Positions 53,850-64,000 of a DNA stretch of 64,000 nucleotides are shown here, piece after piece. The DNA comes from Bryobacteraceae bacterium (GTDB lineage Bacteria > Acidobacteriota > Terriglobia > Bryobacterales > Bryobacteraceae), in contig JARKOC010000228.1 in the NCBI GenBank assembly GCA_029975915.1, positions 28,991 to 92,990 of the forward strand. The letters are read 5' to 3'. Numbering within the stretch: position 1 is the first letter of the stretch; every line of letters begins with the position of its first letter. The notes below the pieces were generated by a model. It was not told the DNA's origin and ran no database searches. It saw only the letters and a list, made by a program, of their open reading frames with translations. The position numbers and the translations under genes are program-made.

Positions 53850-55371
53850 TGGACCGGGAATTCATCCTCGAGGCCCGCCACGTCTCCCGCCAGTATCCCG
53901 GCACACTGGCCCTCGACGACGTCACCTTCGGACTCCGCCCTGGTACCGTCACCGCCCTCATCGGCGAGAACGGCGCAGGTAAATCAACGCTCATCAAAAT
54001 CCTCGCTGGCATCGAACGCCCTACGACTGGATCGCTCCTCCTTGATGGCCAACCGGTCACGCTCAGTTCGGTCCGCGACGCCGACGCCCGCGGGATCGGT
54101 ATCATCCATCAGGAACTGAATCTCTGCCCAAACCTCAGCGTCTCTGAGAACATCTTCCTCGCCCGCGAACTCACCCGTCGCGGCACGGTGGACAGGCGCC
54201 GCCAGGAAGCGCAAACTCGCGAACTGCTCGCTCGTCTTGAACATCCCATCGATCCGGATACCCTCGTCGGCAATCTGCCTCTCGGGCAGCAACAGATCGT
54301 CGAAATTGCCAAGGCGCTTTCCCGCAACATCCGCGTCTTGATGATGGACGAACCGACCTCCGCCCTCAGCGCCTCTGAGATCGCAGTCCTGTTTCGCATC
54401 ATTCGCGAACTCCGCTCCCGAGGCGTCGCCATCGTTTTCATCTCCCACCGCCTCCAGGAACTCATCGAAATCTCTGATCATGTCTCCGTGCTCCGCGACG
54501 GACGCATGGTTGCCGAGTCGCCCTCCCGCTGCATCGACATCAACTGGATCGTAGAGAAGATGACCGGCCGCCCTGCTGAACAATCGCAATTCGCCGGGCC
54601 GCGCCAAACCGCCAACCAGCTTCTCCGCCTCGATTCAATCTCGCTAAGCGCCGCCGGCGGCCGCCCACTGCTGCGCGGCGTTTCCTTCGACCTGTACGCA
54701 GGTGAGGTCCTCGGCATCTACGGCCTCATGGGCTCAGGCCGCACCGAACTCCTCGAATGCGTCATGGGCCTCCACCCGGAAGCTTCCGGCAGCATTCATC
54801 TCGAATCACACAGTCTCGACGGACTCGGCGCCGCCGCGCGCATCTCCGCAGGCCTGGCCATGGTGCCTGAGGACCGCCAGGCCTCCGGCATCGTTCAGAC
54901 GATGACCGTTCGCGCCAACATGACCCTCTCCAGCCTTGGCCGCTACGTCCGCGCCGCCTGGCTCTCGCCCTCATCTGAGGATCGATCCGCCTCGGAGATG
55001 TTGGCTGAACTGCGCATTAAGAGCCCGGGACTCGGACATAGCATCGCTTGCTTGAGCGGTGGGAACCAGCAGAAGGTGGTCATGGCCAAATGCCTACTCA
55101 CCCGCCCCCGCGTGTTACTGCTAGACGAACCCACGCGCGGCGTCGATGTCGGCGCCAAACGAGAAATCCATGCGATCGTCAGTCGCCTTGCCGAATCGGG
55201 TATCGGCGTCATTCTCGCCTCGTCGGAATTGGATGAAATCCGCGCCACAGCCGACAGGGTCGCTGTCCTGTCCCGAGGCAAGCTCACCGCCATACTGCCT
55301 TCATCCCAGGCAACTGCTGAGGCTCTGGTCGCCGCGGCATCGCCCTCGGCCGGGGAAGAAAGAGACGCGGC

Positions 55372-55375
<4 letters not shown>
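53849..55375 (+). CDS. Sugar ABC importer ATP-binding protein (RbsA/MglA-like)
   Basis: 508 residues with two ABC domains. First: Walker A GENGAGKSTLIKIL, signature LPLGQQQIVEIAKAL, Walker B VLMMDEPTSAL. Second (from about residue 255): GLMGSGRTELLECVMG, LSGGNQQKVVMAKCL and VLLLDEPTRGVDVGAKREIH. This is the carbohydrate-uptake-2 (CUT2) pattern for pentoses and similar small sugars. A GTG at 53846 is an alternative start; the ATG at 53849 gives the TGATG overlap. It is coupled to the permease by a 4-bp overlap. Confidence 0.94.
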
Positions 55376-57346
<1,971 letters not shown>

Positions 57347-57362
57347 TCCTCCTGGAGTGTAT

Positions 57363-58769
57363 ATGTCGAACCTGACCCTAGGCGTGATCATCGGCAACCG
57401 CGACTTTTTCCCCGATGTCCTGGTCGGCGAGGCTCGCCGCGACCTGCTTCAACTTTTCGGCGCACTCGGCATCGAAGCCGTCTTGCTCGATGAACAGGCC
57501 ACAAAACTCGGCGCTGTCGAGACATGGGAGCATGCCAAGCGCTGCGCCGACCTATTTCGCGCCAACCGGGATCGCATCAGCGGGGTCCTCGTCTGCCTCC
57601 CTAACTTCGGCGATGAGAAAGGCGTCGCGGACACGCTAAAACTCGCCGGCCTGAACGTCCCCGTCCTCGTCCAGGCCTACCCCGACGATCCCGGCCAGCT
57701 CTCCGTCGAACGCCGACGCGACGCCTTCTGCGGCAAGATCTCGGTTTGCAATAACCTGCGCCAGTACGGCATCGCCTATAGCCTGACCGAGGATCACACG
57801 GTGCATCCGCTTGCGCCCGAGTTCCGGTGCGAACTCGAAGACTTCGCCGCACAGTGCCGCATCGTGCGCGGTCTGCGCAAGGCCCGCATCGGCGCGGTCG
57901 GCGCGCGCCCCAACGCCTTTAACACCACGCGCTACAGCGAGAAGTTGCTTCAATCGGCCGGCATTAGTGTCAGCACCATCGATCTCTCCGACGTCTTCGG
58001 CCGTGCCGCCCGCATCGCCGACGCCGACCCCAGGGTCCAACAGAAGATCGACGAAATCTGCGGCTACGCCTCCGCCGCCCAGGTGCCCGGCTCGGCGCTC
58101 GCCAAAATGGCCAAACTCGCTATTGTCCTGCTCGACTGGATGGACGCGAACGATCTCGACGCCTCGGCCCTGCAGTGCTGGAGTTCGATGCAGGAGAACT
58201 TCGGCGTCAACGCCTGCACCGTCATGAGCATGATGAGCGAGCGCCTGATGCCCAGCGCCTGCGAAGTCGACATCGCCGGCGTCGTCGCCATGTATGCGCT
58301 GCAACTTGCCTCGGGCCGCCCCAGCGCTCTTGTCGACTGGAACAACAACTACGGCGCCGACAAAAACAAGTGCGTCCTCTTCCACTGCGGAAACTGGGCC
58401 AAGTCCTACCTGCCTGATATCGAAATCGCCACCGCGCCCATCCTCGGCACCACGCTCGGCGAGCACAACACCTACGGCGCGCTCGCCGGCCGCACCCCTG
58501 CAGGTCCCGTCACCTTCGCCCGCGTCAGTACCGACGACGTGAACGGCTCTATTCGCGCCTACGTCGGTGAGGGCCGCTTCACCGACGATCCGCTGGCAAC
58601 CTTCGGCAACCGTGCCGTCGTCGAGGTCCCCAACCTCCCCAAACTGATGCGCTACATCTGCCGCAACGGCTTCGAACACCACGCGGCCATGAACGCTTCA
58701 TCCTGCGCCCGGCGCCTGGCCGGAGCCCTGGAAACCTACATGGGCTGGCCGGTCTATTTGCACGAGTGA
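57363..58769 (+). CDS. FucI/AraA-fold sugar isomerase
   Basis: 468 residues; ATG 57363 has GGAG eight bases ahead. It belongs to the L-fucose/L-arabinose isomerase superfamily: [83 protein letters not shown] in parts, VDWNNNYG and CVLFHCGNW. The Glu, Asp and His in these blocks are the expected metal ligands. It would turn an aldose into the ketose that the FGGY kinase needs. Known D-apiose isomerases, as I recall, are of the xylose-isomerase TIM type, so this would be a different solution. It closes the operon 17 bp after the binding protein. Confidence 0.85.
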   Translation: MSNLTLGVIIGNRDFFPDVLVGEARRDLLQLFGALGIEAVLLDEQATKLGAVETWEHAKRCADLFRANRDRISGVLVCLPNFGDEKGVADTLKLAGLNVPVLVQAYPDDPGQLSVERRRDAFCGKISVCNNLRQYGIAYSLTEDHTVHPLAPEFRCELEDFAAQCRIVRGLRKARIGAVGARPNAFNTTRYSEKLLQSAGISVSTIDLSDVFGRAARIADADPRVQQKIDEICGYASAAQVPGSALAKMAKLAIVLLDWMDANDLDASALQCWSSMQENFGVNACTVMSMMSERLMPSACEVDIAGVVAMYALQLASGRPSALVDWNNNYGADKNKCVLFHCGNWAKSYLPDIEIATAPILGTTLGEHNTYGALAGRTPAGPVTFARVSTDDVNGSIRAYVGEGRFTDDPLATFGNRAVVEVPNLPKLMRYICRNGFEHHAAMNASSCARRLAGALETYMGWPVYLHE

Positions 58770-59297
58770 TCGTGCTTTCGCGCCCCCCGCATGGCAAATC
58801 CCGGCAGCCTCGCACTGTCTATCCACACTCCGCCAGCGGGCTCTGCAGCATAGCCCGTGGAACCTGAGAATACTTCCGACGGGCGCCAGTTGGGAGCCCG
58901 GTGAGCCACTCCAACTGATCCACGTTGTCTCCAGTCATTCCTGTCTGCCCCCTAATCCAGCATCGCCTCGGCGGCGTGCTTGGGCCGGACTCGCTCCTCG
59001 CCTCATTTGCCCGCAATCGTACTGCGTAACTTCAGGATGGGCAAATTTGCTGGTTTCAAAATTTCTATCGAGACTTTCATGAACGGGGCCGCTCAGCCTG
59101 GCTCTTCTGCCCTTACCGCTGTGCCTCGTCACGATTCTGAAGAGGCCAGCGGCGTCGCCAGCAGGGATGGAGAACTGCAACTCAGACCTTGTAATGAACC
59201 TGATGCAGGTGTACCCTCGCTTAGAAGCAGATCCTGGAGTTGGTGGTTCACGGATGCAAACCGCGAATTTCAGGTGTGTGTCTAGAGGAGGATTGTC
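58770..59297. other. Intergenic region, nothing recognised
   Basis: 528 bp with no supported gene on either strand. AGGAGG at about 59287 is the ribosome site of the next gene. No clear promoter, terminator or repeat was found. Confidence 0.5.
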
Positions 59298-60443
59298 ATG
59301 GTTTTGCGCGCAAGAGGGGTGGTGGTTTGTTTTCTGGTGGCTGCATTTGCCGCTGTCGCAATCGCGGAAAAGCCGCCGTGCGTGAACTATATCGAACCGG
59401 GACCTGCGTTTGGCCCGGCTCATTACTACAGAGTCTGCATGCCAGACCCGGCAAAAGCCAATGGGGCGCTTGTGGTCTACGCTCATGGTTATGTGAAACC
59501 GGATCCCGCAGTTCCTGTACAAATTCCGGAGAGCCAAATGACGCTTGATGGGGTGAGCATCTCTGACATGGTGACCGACCTTGGATTCGCCTTCGCCACG
59601 ACGGCGTACCCGAAAACCGGATTGGCTGTGAAGGAGGGTGTCGAGGACGTCAAACTGCTCGTCGATTCGGTGAAAGCCAGGTTCGGTGTGCCGGCCAAGG
59701 TCTTCCTGGCAGGTGTATCAGAAGGTGGACTGGTGACGGCCAAAGCGGTGGAGAAATATGGTGGAACAGTTTTTAACGGTGGATTCGCGCTGTGCGGGCC
59801 GGTGGGAGACTTCGCCAGGCAGGTCAACCACTACGGCGACTTCAGAGTGGTGTTCGACTACTTCTACCCCGGAGTGCTGCCGCCGTCCGCGGTCGACATC
59901 CCGGCAGCCACCCAAGCCGGATGGGATCCGGCAGTCATGACGTCCATCAGGTCAGCCATAGCGGCCCAGCCGGCCAAGTATGCGCAACTGCTGGCCGTGA
60001 CAAGAACCCCCGGGGATCCGATCGATCCGGCACAGACAGCGGTCGACGTGCTCTGGTACAACGTCTTCGCGACAAACGAGGCTAAAACCGAGTTGGGAGG
60101 ACAGCCATTTGACAACAATCCACGACTCTACTTGGGCTCAAAGGAAGATCTGCGGCTGAACCTGTTCGTAAAACGGTACGACGCGGACCCGGCTGCCGTA
60201 ACCGAGATGATGGCGAATTACCAGACGACGGGCAAGCTGAAGGCGCCTTTGGTCACGATGCACACCACGGGAGATCCGATCGTGCCGTACTGGCACGAAA
60301 CGTTGTACAACGCTAAGGTGCTGCTCAACGGAAGCCTGCGCCATCACATCAACCTGCCGATTGTGAGGTACGGGCATTGTGCCTTCAATCAAAACGAAGT
60401 GATGTTGGGGTTCACGCTGATGGTGGCGATGTCGGGCAATTGA
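59298..60443 (+). CDS. Exported alpha/beta hydrolase
   Basis: 381 residues; GAGGAGGA precedes the ATG and the signal peptide is LRARGVVVCFLVAAFAAVAIAE in part. Oxyanion region VVYAHGYVKPDP, nucleophile elbow LAGVSEGGLVTAKAV (GVSEGG), an Asp candidate in HTTGDPIVPYWHE and His in VRYGHCAFNQNEV form a likely triad. Resembles tannase/feruloyl-esterase-type or lipase-like exported hydrolases, but no subfamily is certain. AT-content is a bit higher than in the sugar operon. Confidence 0.78.
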   Translation: MVLRARGVVVCFLVAAFAAVAIAEKPPCVNYIEPGPAFGPAHYYRVCMPDPAKANGALVVYAHGYVKPDPAVPVQIPESQMTLDGVSISDMVTDLGFAFATTAYPKTGLAVKEGVEDVKLLVDSVKARFGVPAKVFLAGVSEGGLVTAKAVEKYGGTVFNGGFALCGPVGDFARQVNHYGDFRVVFDYFYPGVLPPSAVDIPAATQAGWDPAVMTSIRSAIAAQPAKYAQLLAVTRTPGDPIDPAQTAVDVLWYNVFATNEAKTELGGQPFDNNPRLYLGSKEDLRLNLFVKRYDADPAAVTEMMANYQTTGKLKAPLVTMHTTGDPIVPYWHETLYNAKVLLNGSLRHHINLPIVRYGHCAFNQNEVMLGFTLMVAMSGN

Positions 60444-60710
60444 GGCGGAAGCCTTGCACGCAGAACGGAATTCCAGCATGGCGCGGCGCGGCCCTGATCG
60501 AGGCCAATCGAAAAGGGCCATTCCCCTCGCGAACTGCCACAAGAGCAAGATCTGGGTCCGGCGGTAGAGGCGCCGGTCTTCTCAGTCCGGGAAGTGAGCA
60601 CAGATCTGTGGAATCGAGGAGCCCTTTGCCTCCTGCTCCCTTTGATTCAGAAACCCCAAATGGTAAAGATGCCCTGAGGGTATTCAGCCGCGCCGGCCCT
60701 ACAGGCGGGC

Positions 60711-60911
60711 TCCGCAGGCTAAGCGTTGCATGAGATGGCTAAATCCCCCAGGAATTCTGCGACAGCGAGGGCAATATCGAAGTCGCCTGATTCGAGGACC
60801 GTTGCGCGGTGGCAGGGTATTTCCCCGACGTCCAGCGACCCGCGATGCCAGACAATCGGAACATTGTTGGAAGCCTGGTCTACATCCCGCGCCGCATTCC
60901 GGACAGGACAA
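60711..60911 (-). pseudogene. Degraded zinc-ribbon/DUF2007-like gene
   Basis: On the minus strand, from TTG 60911, SCPECGAGCRPGFQQCSDC is a CxxC-CxxC zinc ribbon as in acidobacterial proteins of the CP.C..EYRPGF..C.DC type. After it the sense moves to another frame: VLESGDFDIALAVAEFLGD and LAISCN, like the following DUF2007 (V.E..D...A..A...L.D..I....). The frame break and lack of a full-length ORF suggest a pseudogene. The rest of 60444-60944 shows nothing recognisable. Confidence 0.35.
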
Positions 60912-60944
60912 AGTGGTTTCCCGAGGTAAGACGAAGCCGCGATA

Positions 60945-61937
60945 TCAGGGCCGTTGGATCGAGTCCAGGCGAGGCCCCCCTTGGCTTACCTCTATACCGG
61001 ACTGTCCAATCGGCGTCATCGACCTCCGGACGCTGCGCGCCGTCCAGTCTGCTCCGGCCAGGACGCCTAGGGCGGCAAAGAGGCTCCAGGTGAGGATGGT
61101 TACCGAATTCTTGAAGGGGCCGAACTCACGGTCAAACTTGGCATAGACCCAGGGCCAGATCAGCAGGTTCACCCACTTCAGCGCCTCCAGGAACAGTCCG
61201 ATGACGATGGCGCGCGGGATCAGCGCCCGCCAGGGCACCTTCGTATTAGGCAACAGCCAGAAGACCAGGAAGAGAATCAGGGCCGTGAAGGGGACCGAAC
61301 AGATTTTGAATAGCAAAACGAGCGGAGTGGGCGCCCAATGGATGACCCTGTCGTCGGTCAAGGCGTCACGAAGCGCCATCACGTCAGTACCGGACAGCAC
61401 GTTCCAGAACACCTGGCCGCCGCCGGTCAGTACGGCCGAGACCAGGGCCAAAGCGCCGCAACTGAAGATCAGCCCCATGCTGACGGCTTGGTTCATGATT
61501 AGCGAACGGTTGGCTTTGACTCCCCAGGCGCGGTTCAGGGCAACTTCCAACGGCAGAAAGATCCCGTTGGCTGTGAAAAGCAAGAGCAGGACGGAGACCC
61601 ATTCGAGGTTGCGGGTGTAACCCGCCGCGACCTTCAGGTTGTAAGCCATGAAACGTCCTGTCTCCCCCGGAAAATAGTCGCGGATGGCGACATACATCGA
61701 GACCTCAGCCGCCGGCCAGTTCAACAGGTGGCGGCAGAGAGCGATCATCACGAGCATGAAAGGGAAAAACGACAACAGGACGTTGGCGGCGATCGAGAAG
61801 GCGTAGACGTGAGCTTCGGGGTCGATGAGATAGCGGCCGAGCGCGGGCAGGTCGGCGCGGAGTTCAGCAAGCGAGCGGCGAACGTCATCCAGCAGCCGTC
61901 GGATGACCGGGCGAGTAGGTGCGGCAGGGGCGTCCAT
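60945..61937 (-). CDS. YihY/BrkB family membrane protein
   Basis: 330 residues from ATG 61937. About six hydrophobic segments: HVYAFSIAANVLLSFFPFMLVMIAL in parts, LEWVSVLLLLFTANGIFLPLEVALNRAWG, LIFSCGALALVSAVLTGG, LFKICSVPFTALILFLVFWLLPN and WSLFAALGVLAGADW. The S.ANVLLSFFPF and NRAWGV motifs are those of the YihY family (once mis-called RNase BN). Function unknown. The C-terminus is a hydrophilic tail. It diverges from the TIM-barrel isomerase by 49 bp. Confidence 0.85.
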   Translation of the reverse strand: MDAPAAPTRPVIRRLLDDVRRSLAELRADLPALGRYLIDPEAHVYAFSIAANVLLSFFPFMLVMIALCRHLLNWPAAEVSMYVAIRDYFPGETGRFMAYNLKVAAGYTRNLEWVSVLLLLFTANGIFLPLEVALNRAWGVKANRSLIMNQAVSMGLIFSCGALALVSAVLTGGGQVFWNVLSGTDVMALRDALTDDRVIHWAPTPLVLLFKICSVPFTALILFLVFWLLPNTKVPWRALIPRAIVIGLFLEALKWVNLLIWPWVYAKFDREFGPFKNSVTILTWSLFAALGVLAGADWTARSVRRSMTPIGQSGIEVSQGGPRLDSIQRP

Positions 61938-61986
61938 GTTGGGCGGGTCACCCCCATTATCGGACACCGTGGGGCATAATCGACTC

Positions 61987-62907
61987 ATGCCGTTCCGAAC
62001 CGTGTTGCATTCGGTCTCCTATGCCGGCGTCTGGCCGGGCCAGGCGCGCCTGGAACTTGATGACTTTCTGAAGAAGGCCGCCTCGCTCGGCTATTCGGGC
62101 GTGATGCTCATGGCCAAGCGTCCTCATCTGTCCGTGCTCGACTATCCGCCTGAGCGCCGCCGCGCGCTGAAGGATCGTTTGGACGCCCTGAGATTGCGCT
62201 GCGACGTCATTGCCGGCTACACCAACTTTTCGGCCGACGCCGAACACGGCGATATCCCGCACCGCGAGATCCAGTTGCAGCATGTCGCCGAGCTATGCCG
62301 TGCGGCCCATGATCTCGGCGCTGGCGTGGTGCGCATCTTTACCGCCTACCAGCACCCGAACTTCGCGCCGCATATGCTGGTGGAAACCCTCCGCGAAGCC
62401 GCCGCGCGCGCCGCGGACCTCGGCGTGACCATCGGGGTGCAAAACCACCACGACGTTGCCGTCGGCCACCGGTCCTTGCTTGATCTGCTCGAGGCCGTCG
62501 ATCATCCCAATTGCCGGGCCTGCTTCGACGCCTGGGCGCCGGCGCTTCAGGGCGAGAATCTCGCCGAGGCAGCTCAGTTGATGGGCCCGTGGACCTGCCA
62601 CACTACCGTCGCCGACTACCAGATGCGCCCGCGGTTCAAATACAACCCGGCGCTGGTGAACTACGAACCGCAGACCGCGGCCACGCAGGCGGTGCCGATG
62701 GGCGAAGGGTTCATCGACTACAAGCTGTTCCTGGGCGCGTTGCGCGCGGGCGGCTACGAGGGCACGGTGGCCTATGAGATGTGCTCGCCGCTCAAGGGCG
62801 GCGGGTCCATGGAGAATCTCGACCACTGCGCGAAACGGTTCGTTGAGTACATGGACGGGCTGTGGCCACGGGGACCGAAGAGTGCGAAGCGTGCGCGTAG
62901 CAAGTAG
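61987..62907 (+). CDS. Sugar phosphate isomerase/epimerase family (xylose-isomerase-like TIM barrel)
   Basis: 306 residues from ATG 61987. HSVSYAGVWPGQARLELDDFLKKAASLGYSGVML in parts, CDVIAGYTNFSADAEHGDIP, LGAGVVRIFTAYQ, VTIGVQNHHDVAVGHRSLLDLLEAVDHPNCRACFDAWAPAL in parts, WTCHTTVADYQ and GTVAYEMCSPL. The metal Glu/Asp/His set (QNHHD, CFDAW, EMCSP) is close to that of ketose 3-epimerase or inosose-dehydratase-like members. Which sugar it uses is unknown; it is not in the sugar operon. The C-terminus is basic (PKSAKRARSK). Confidence 0.85.
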   Translation: MPFRTVLHSVSYAGVWPGQARLELDDFLKKAASLGYSGVMLMAKRPHLSVLDYPPERRRALKDRLDALRLRCDVIAGYTNFSADAEHGDIPHREIQLQHVAELCRAAHDLGAGVVRIFTAYQHPNFAPHMLVETLREAAARAADLGVTIGVQNHHDVAVGHRSLLDLLEAVDHPNCRACFDAWAPALQGENLAEAAQLMGPWTCHTTVADYQMRPRFKYNPALVNYEPQTAATQAVPMGEGFIDYKLFLGALRAGGYEGTVAYEMCSPLKGGGSMENLDHCAKRFVEYMDGLWPRGPKSAKRARSK

Positions 62908-62921
62908 CGGCAAAAGGCAGT

Positions 62922-63791
62922 TCAAGCGATTTCGTCGATCGAGCGCGGCCAGTCTGCGCCGAGCAGGCGGGATAGCGACCGATCCGCTAAGACTTTGCCG
63001 CCGGTCTGGCAGCGGGCGCAGTAGTTGGTCTCGTTCGAGGCGTAACGAATCCGCTGGACCGGCATGGCGCAGACCGGACACGGCAGCTTGAACCGCCCGT
63101 GCACGGACATGCCTTCCCGAAACGCCGTGAACTTTTCGGGAAAGCCTCCAGCGGCCTCACTCCGCAGCCGGTCGATCCATTCGGTCAGGACGGCGCGCGT
63201 GGAGTCGAACAGCCGCCTCGAATCTGCCTCGGTCAGCTTCTGACTCAGCGCGACCGGCGACAGCCGGGCATGATGCAGGATCTCATCTGAATAGGCATTG
63301 CCGATGCCGCTGAACAGATGCGGGTCGGTGAGCGATCGTTTCAACGTGTGATTCTCGCGGCGCAGCGCCGCATCGAACTCATCGAAGCTGCATTGGAGCG
63401 ATTCCACGCCCCCAGGGTCGAGCGACCTCAGCCCATCCTCGCCCGCCACCAGATGCAGCGAAGCTCGATGCTGCGATCCGGCTTCGGTCAGGTTCAACGT
63501 GCCTGTGCTGAACGTGAACGACGCCAGCACCTTGCTAGCCTTCCGGTTCCAGTGCAGCCGCCCGGCGATCATGAGATGCAGCACCAGCCAGGCGCCGTTG
63601 TCGCAGCCGACGGCGATGCGTTTTCCAATTCGGCGCAGCCTTTGAACCGTCCTGCCCTTCACCTCGCTGATGGGAGGCTTGACTGTCCGCAACACAAACG
63701 GCGTCCTGAGTTCGATTGACTCAATTCGCGCCCCGCGGATCCGCGCCTCCAGCGCTTCAATGTAGATCTGGATATCGGGCAGTTCGGGCAT
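62922..63791 (-). CDS. Fpg/Nei family DNA glycosylase
   Basis: 289 residues. Starts MPELPDIQIYIEAL (catalytic Pro2 and Glu3), with a LMIAGRLHW block (M(T)G(R)L-like), the H2TH domain SLTDPHLFSGIGNAYSDEILHHARLSP in parts, and the zinc finger CPVCAMPVQRIRY..NYCARCQTGGKVL. It excises oxidised bases and nicks the strand. The zinc-finger end (CQTGGK) resembles MutM-type enzymes; the LMIAGR block is slightly unusual. A 14-bp gap separates it from the convergent isomerase gene. Confidence 0.88.
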   Translation of the reverse strand: MPELPDIQIYIEALEARIRGARIESIELRTPFVLRTVKPPISEVKGRTVQRLRRIGKRIAVGCDNGAWLVLHLMIAGRLHWNRKASKVLASFTFSTGTLNLTEAGSQHRASLHLVAGEDGLRSLDPGGVESLQCSFDEFDAALRRENHTLKRSLTDPHLFSGIGNAYSDEILHHARLSPVALSQKLTEADSRRLFDSTRAVLTEWIDRLRSEAAGGFPEKFTAFREGMSVHGRFKLPCPVCAMPVQRIRYASNETNYCARCQTGGKVLADRSLSRLLGADWPRSIDEIA

Positions 63792-63868
63792 CGCGCGTCT
63801 GAGCCATCATAACCGGGCCGTCGCCCGGCCGCCATCGCCGCAACGCGAAGCGGCCTGGCGCAATCGAC

Positions 63869-63945
63869 ATAGGTAGGCTCTCACGAGCTTTCCCTGTCAC
63901 ACCACCCGGCGTACGGGTCCGTACCGGGCGGTTCGGCGGGTTGAG
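63869..63945 (-). ncRNA. 3' end of a group II intron (domains V and VI)
   Basis: On the minus strand the RNA-like stretch runs CCGCCCGGTACGG-loop-CCGTACG-CCGGGTGG, a stem like domain V with its bulge, followed by a short domain-VI-like hairpin with GCTC-GTGA-GAGC and the CCTAT end. Its translation reads NPPNRPVRTRTPGGV, a common false frame across such introns. The 5' part lies beyond the window. The boundary at 63869 is estimated. Confidence 0.55.
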
Positions 63946-64000
63946 CTACCGACGAACAGTCAGTCTCGGAATCCCGAGCGAGTCGAAATAGGCGTTGGGC
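63946..64000 (-). CDS. Partial C-terminus of an intron-encoded protein (edge of window)
   Basis: The last 18 codons before TAG 63946-63948, read on the minus strand, are PNAYFDSLGIPRLTVRR. Position, directly before the domain-V-like stem, fits the reverse transcriptase/maturase of a group II intron. Too short to prove; the rest lies outside the window. Confidence 0.4.
   Translation of the reverse strand, partial: PNAYFDSLGIPRLTVRR

Overview
The window looks like a chromosomal segment of a high-GC, heterotrophic member of the Acidobacteriota, probably of the Bryobacterales/Solibacter type. This is inferred from gene content only: many exported or Tat-signal carbohydrate-related proteins (Gfo/Idh/MocA oxidoreductases, a 3-keto-disaccharide hydrolase, DUF1593, DUF5916 and DUF5060 families), a CdaA-CdaR-GlmM operon, GatC-GatA, and no sign of a plasmid or phage backbone. 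No rRNA gene was seen; there is one tRNA-Pro(CGG).

Layout. 0-7 kb: metallophosphoesterase (cut by the window edge), outer-membrane DUF2490 protein, acyl-CoA dehydrogenase, an amidase preceded by a translationally coupled 54-residue AtzG-like ORF, tRNA-Pro, an exported mannonate-dehydratase-like protein and a DUF1080 hydrolase. 7-13 kb: a branched-chain amino acid operon ilvB-ilvN-ilvC-cimA with an alkyltransferase-like (Atl) repair gene coupled to its end; ahead of ilvB is a short Val/Ile-rich leader ORF followed by a terminator-like hairpin, suggesting attenuation. 13-20 kb: DUF5916 protein, ENPP-type phosphodiesterase, EF-hand-bearing hydrolase, ECF sigma factor with a membrane partner, deoxyhypusine-synthase-like protein and a Gly-rich exported protein. 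20-28.5 kb: housekeeping block glmM-cdaR-cdaA, YbjQ-family protein, guanine deaminase, superoxide dismutase, gatA-gatC, DciA-like protein and Maf. 28.6-40.5 kb: Tat-exported Gfo/Idh/MocA proteins (one GH109-like), a putative six-hairpin glycosidase, a DUF362 protein, an AT-richer exported protein with a lysozyme-like middle domain, a DctA-type symporter and the methionine-sulfoxide repair pair msrP-msrQ.

40.4-42.7 kb is a scar: a fragment of a CpaE-type pilus ATPase, an ISL3-family insertion sequence with recognisable inverted ends and a frameshifted transposase, then a CpaA-type prepilin peptidase. 43.7-58.8 kb is the most interesting block. Two DUF1593 proteins diverge from a large secreted DUF5060 glycoside hydrolase. 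This is followed by a tightly overlapping nine-gene run: split transketolase (N and C halves), FGGY kinase, SorC-type regulator, DUF2291 lipoprotein, RbsA/RbsC/RbsB-like sugar ABC importer and a FucI/AraA-fold isomerase. The set closes a plausible pathway (secreted glycosidase, import, isomerisation, phosphorylation, transketolase cleavage) that resembles the known non-oxidative D-apiose route (apulose kinase AplK and split apulose-4-phosphate transketolase AptA/AptB), but with a FucI-fold isomerase. The substrate is an inference.

The right end holds an alpha/beta hydrolase, a degraded zinc-ribbon gene, a YihY/BrkB membrane protein, a TIM-barrel isomerase, an Fpg/Nei glycosylase and, at the edge, the 3' end of what looks like a group II intron on the minus strand.
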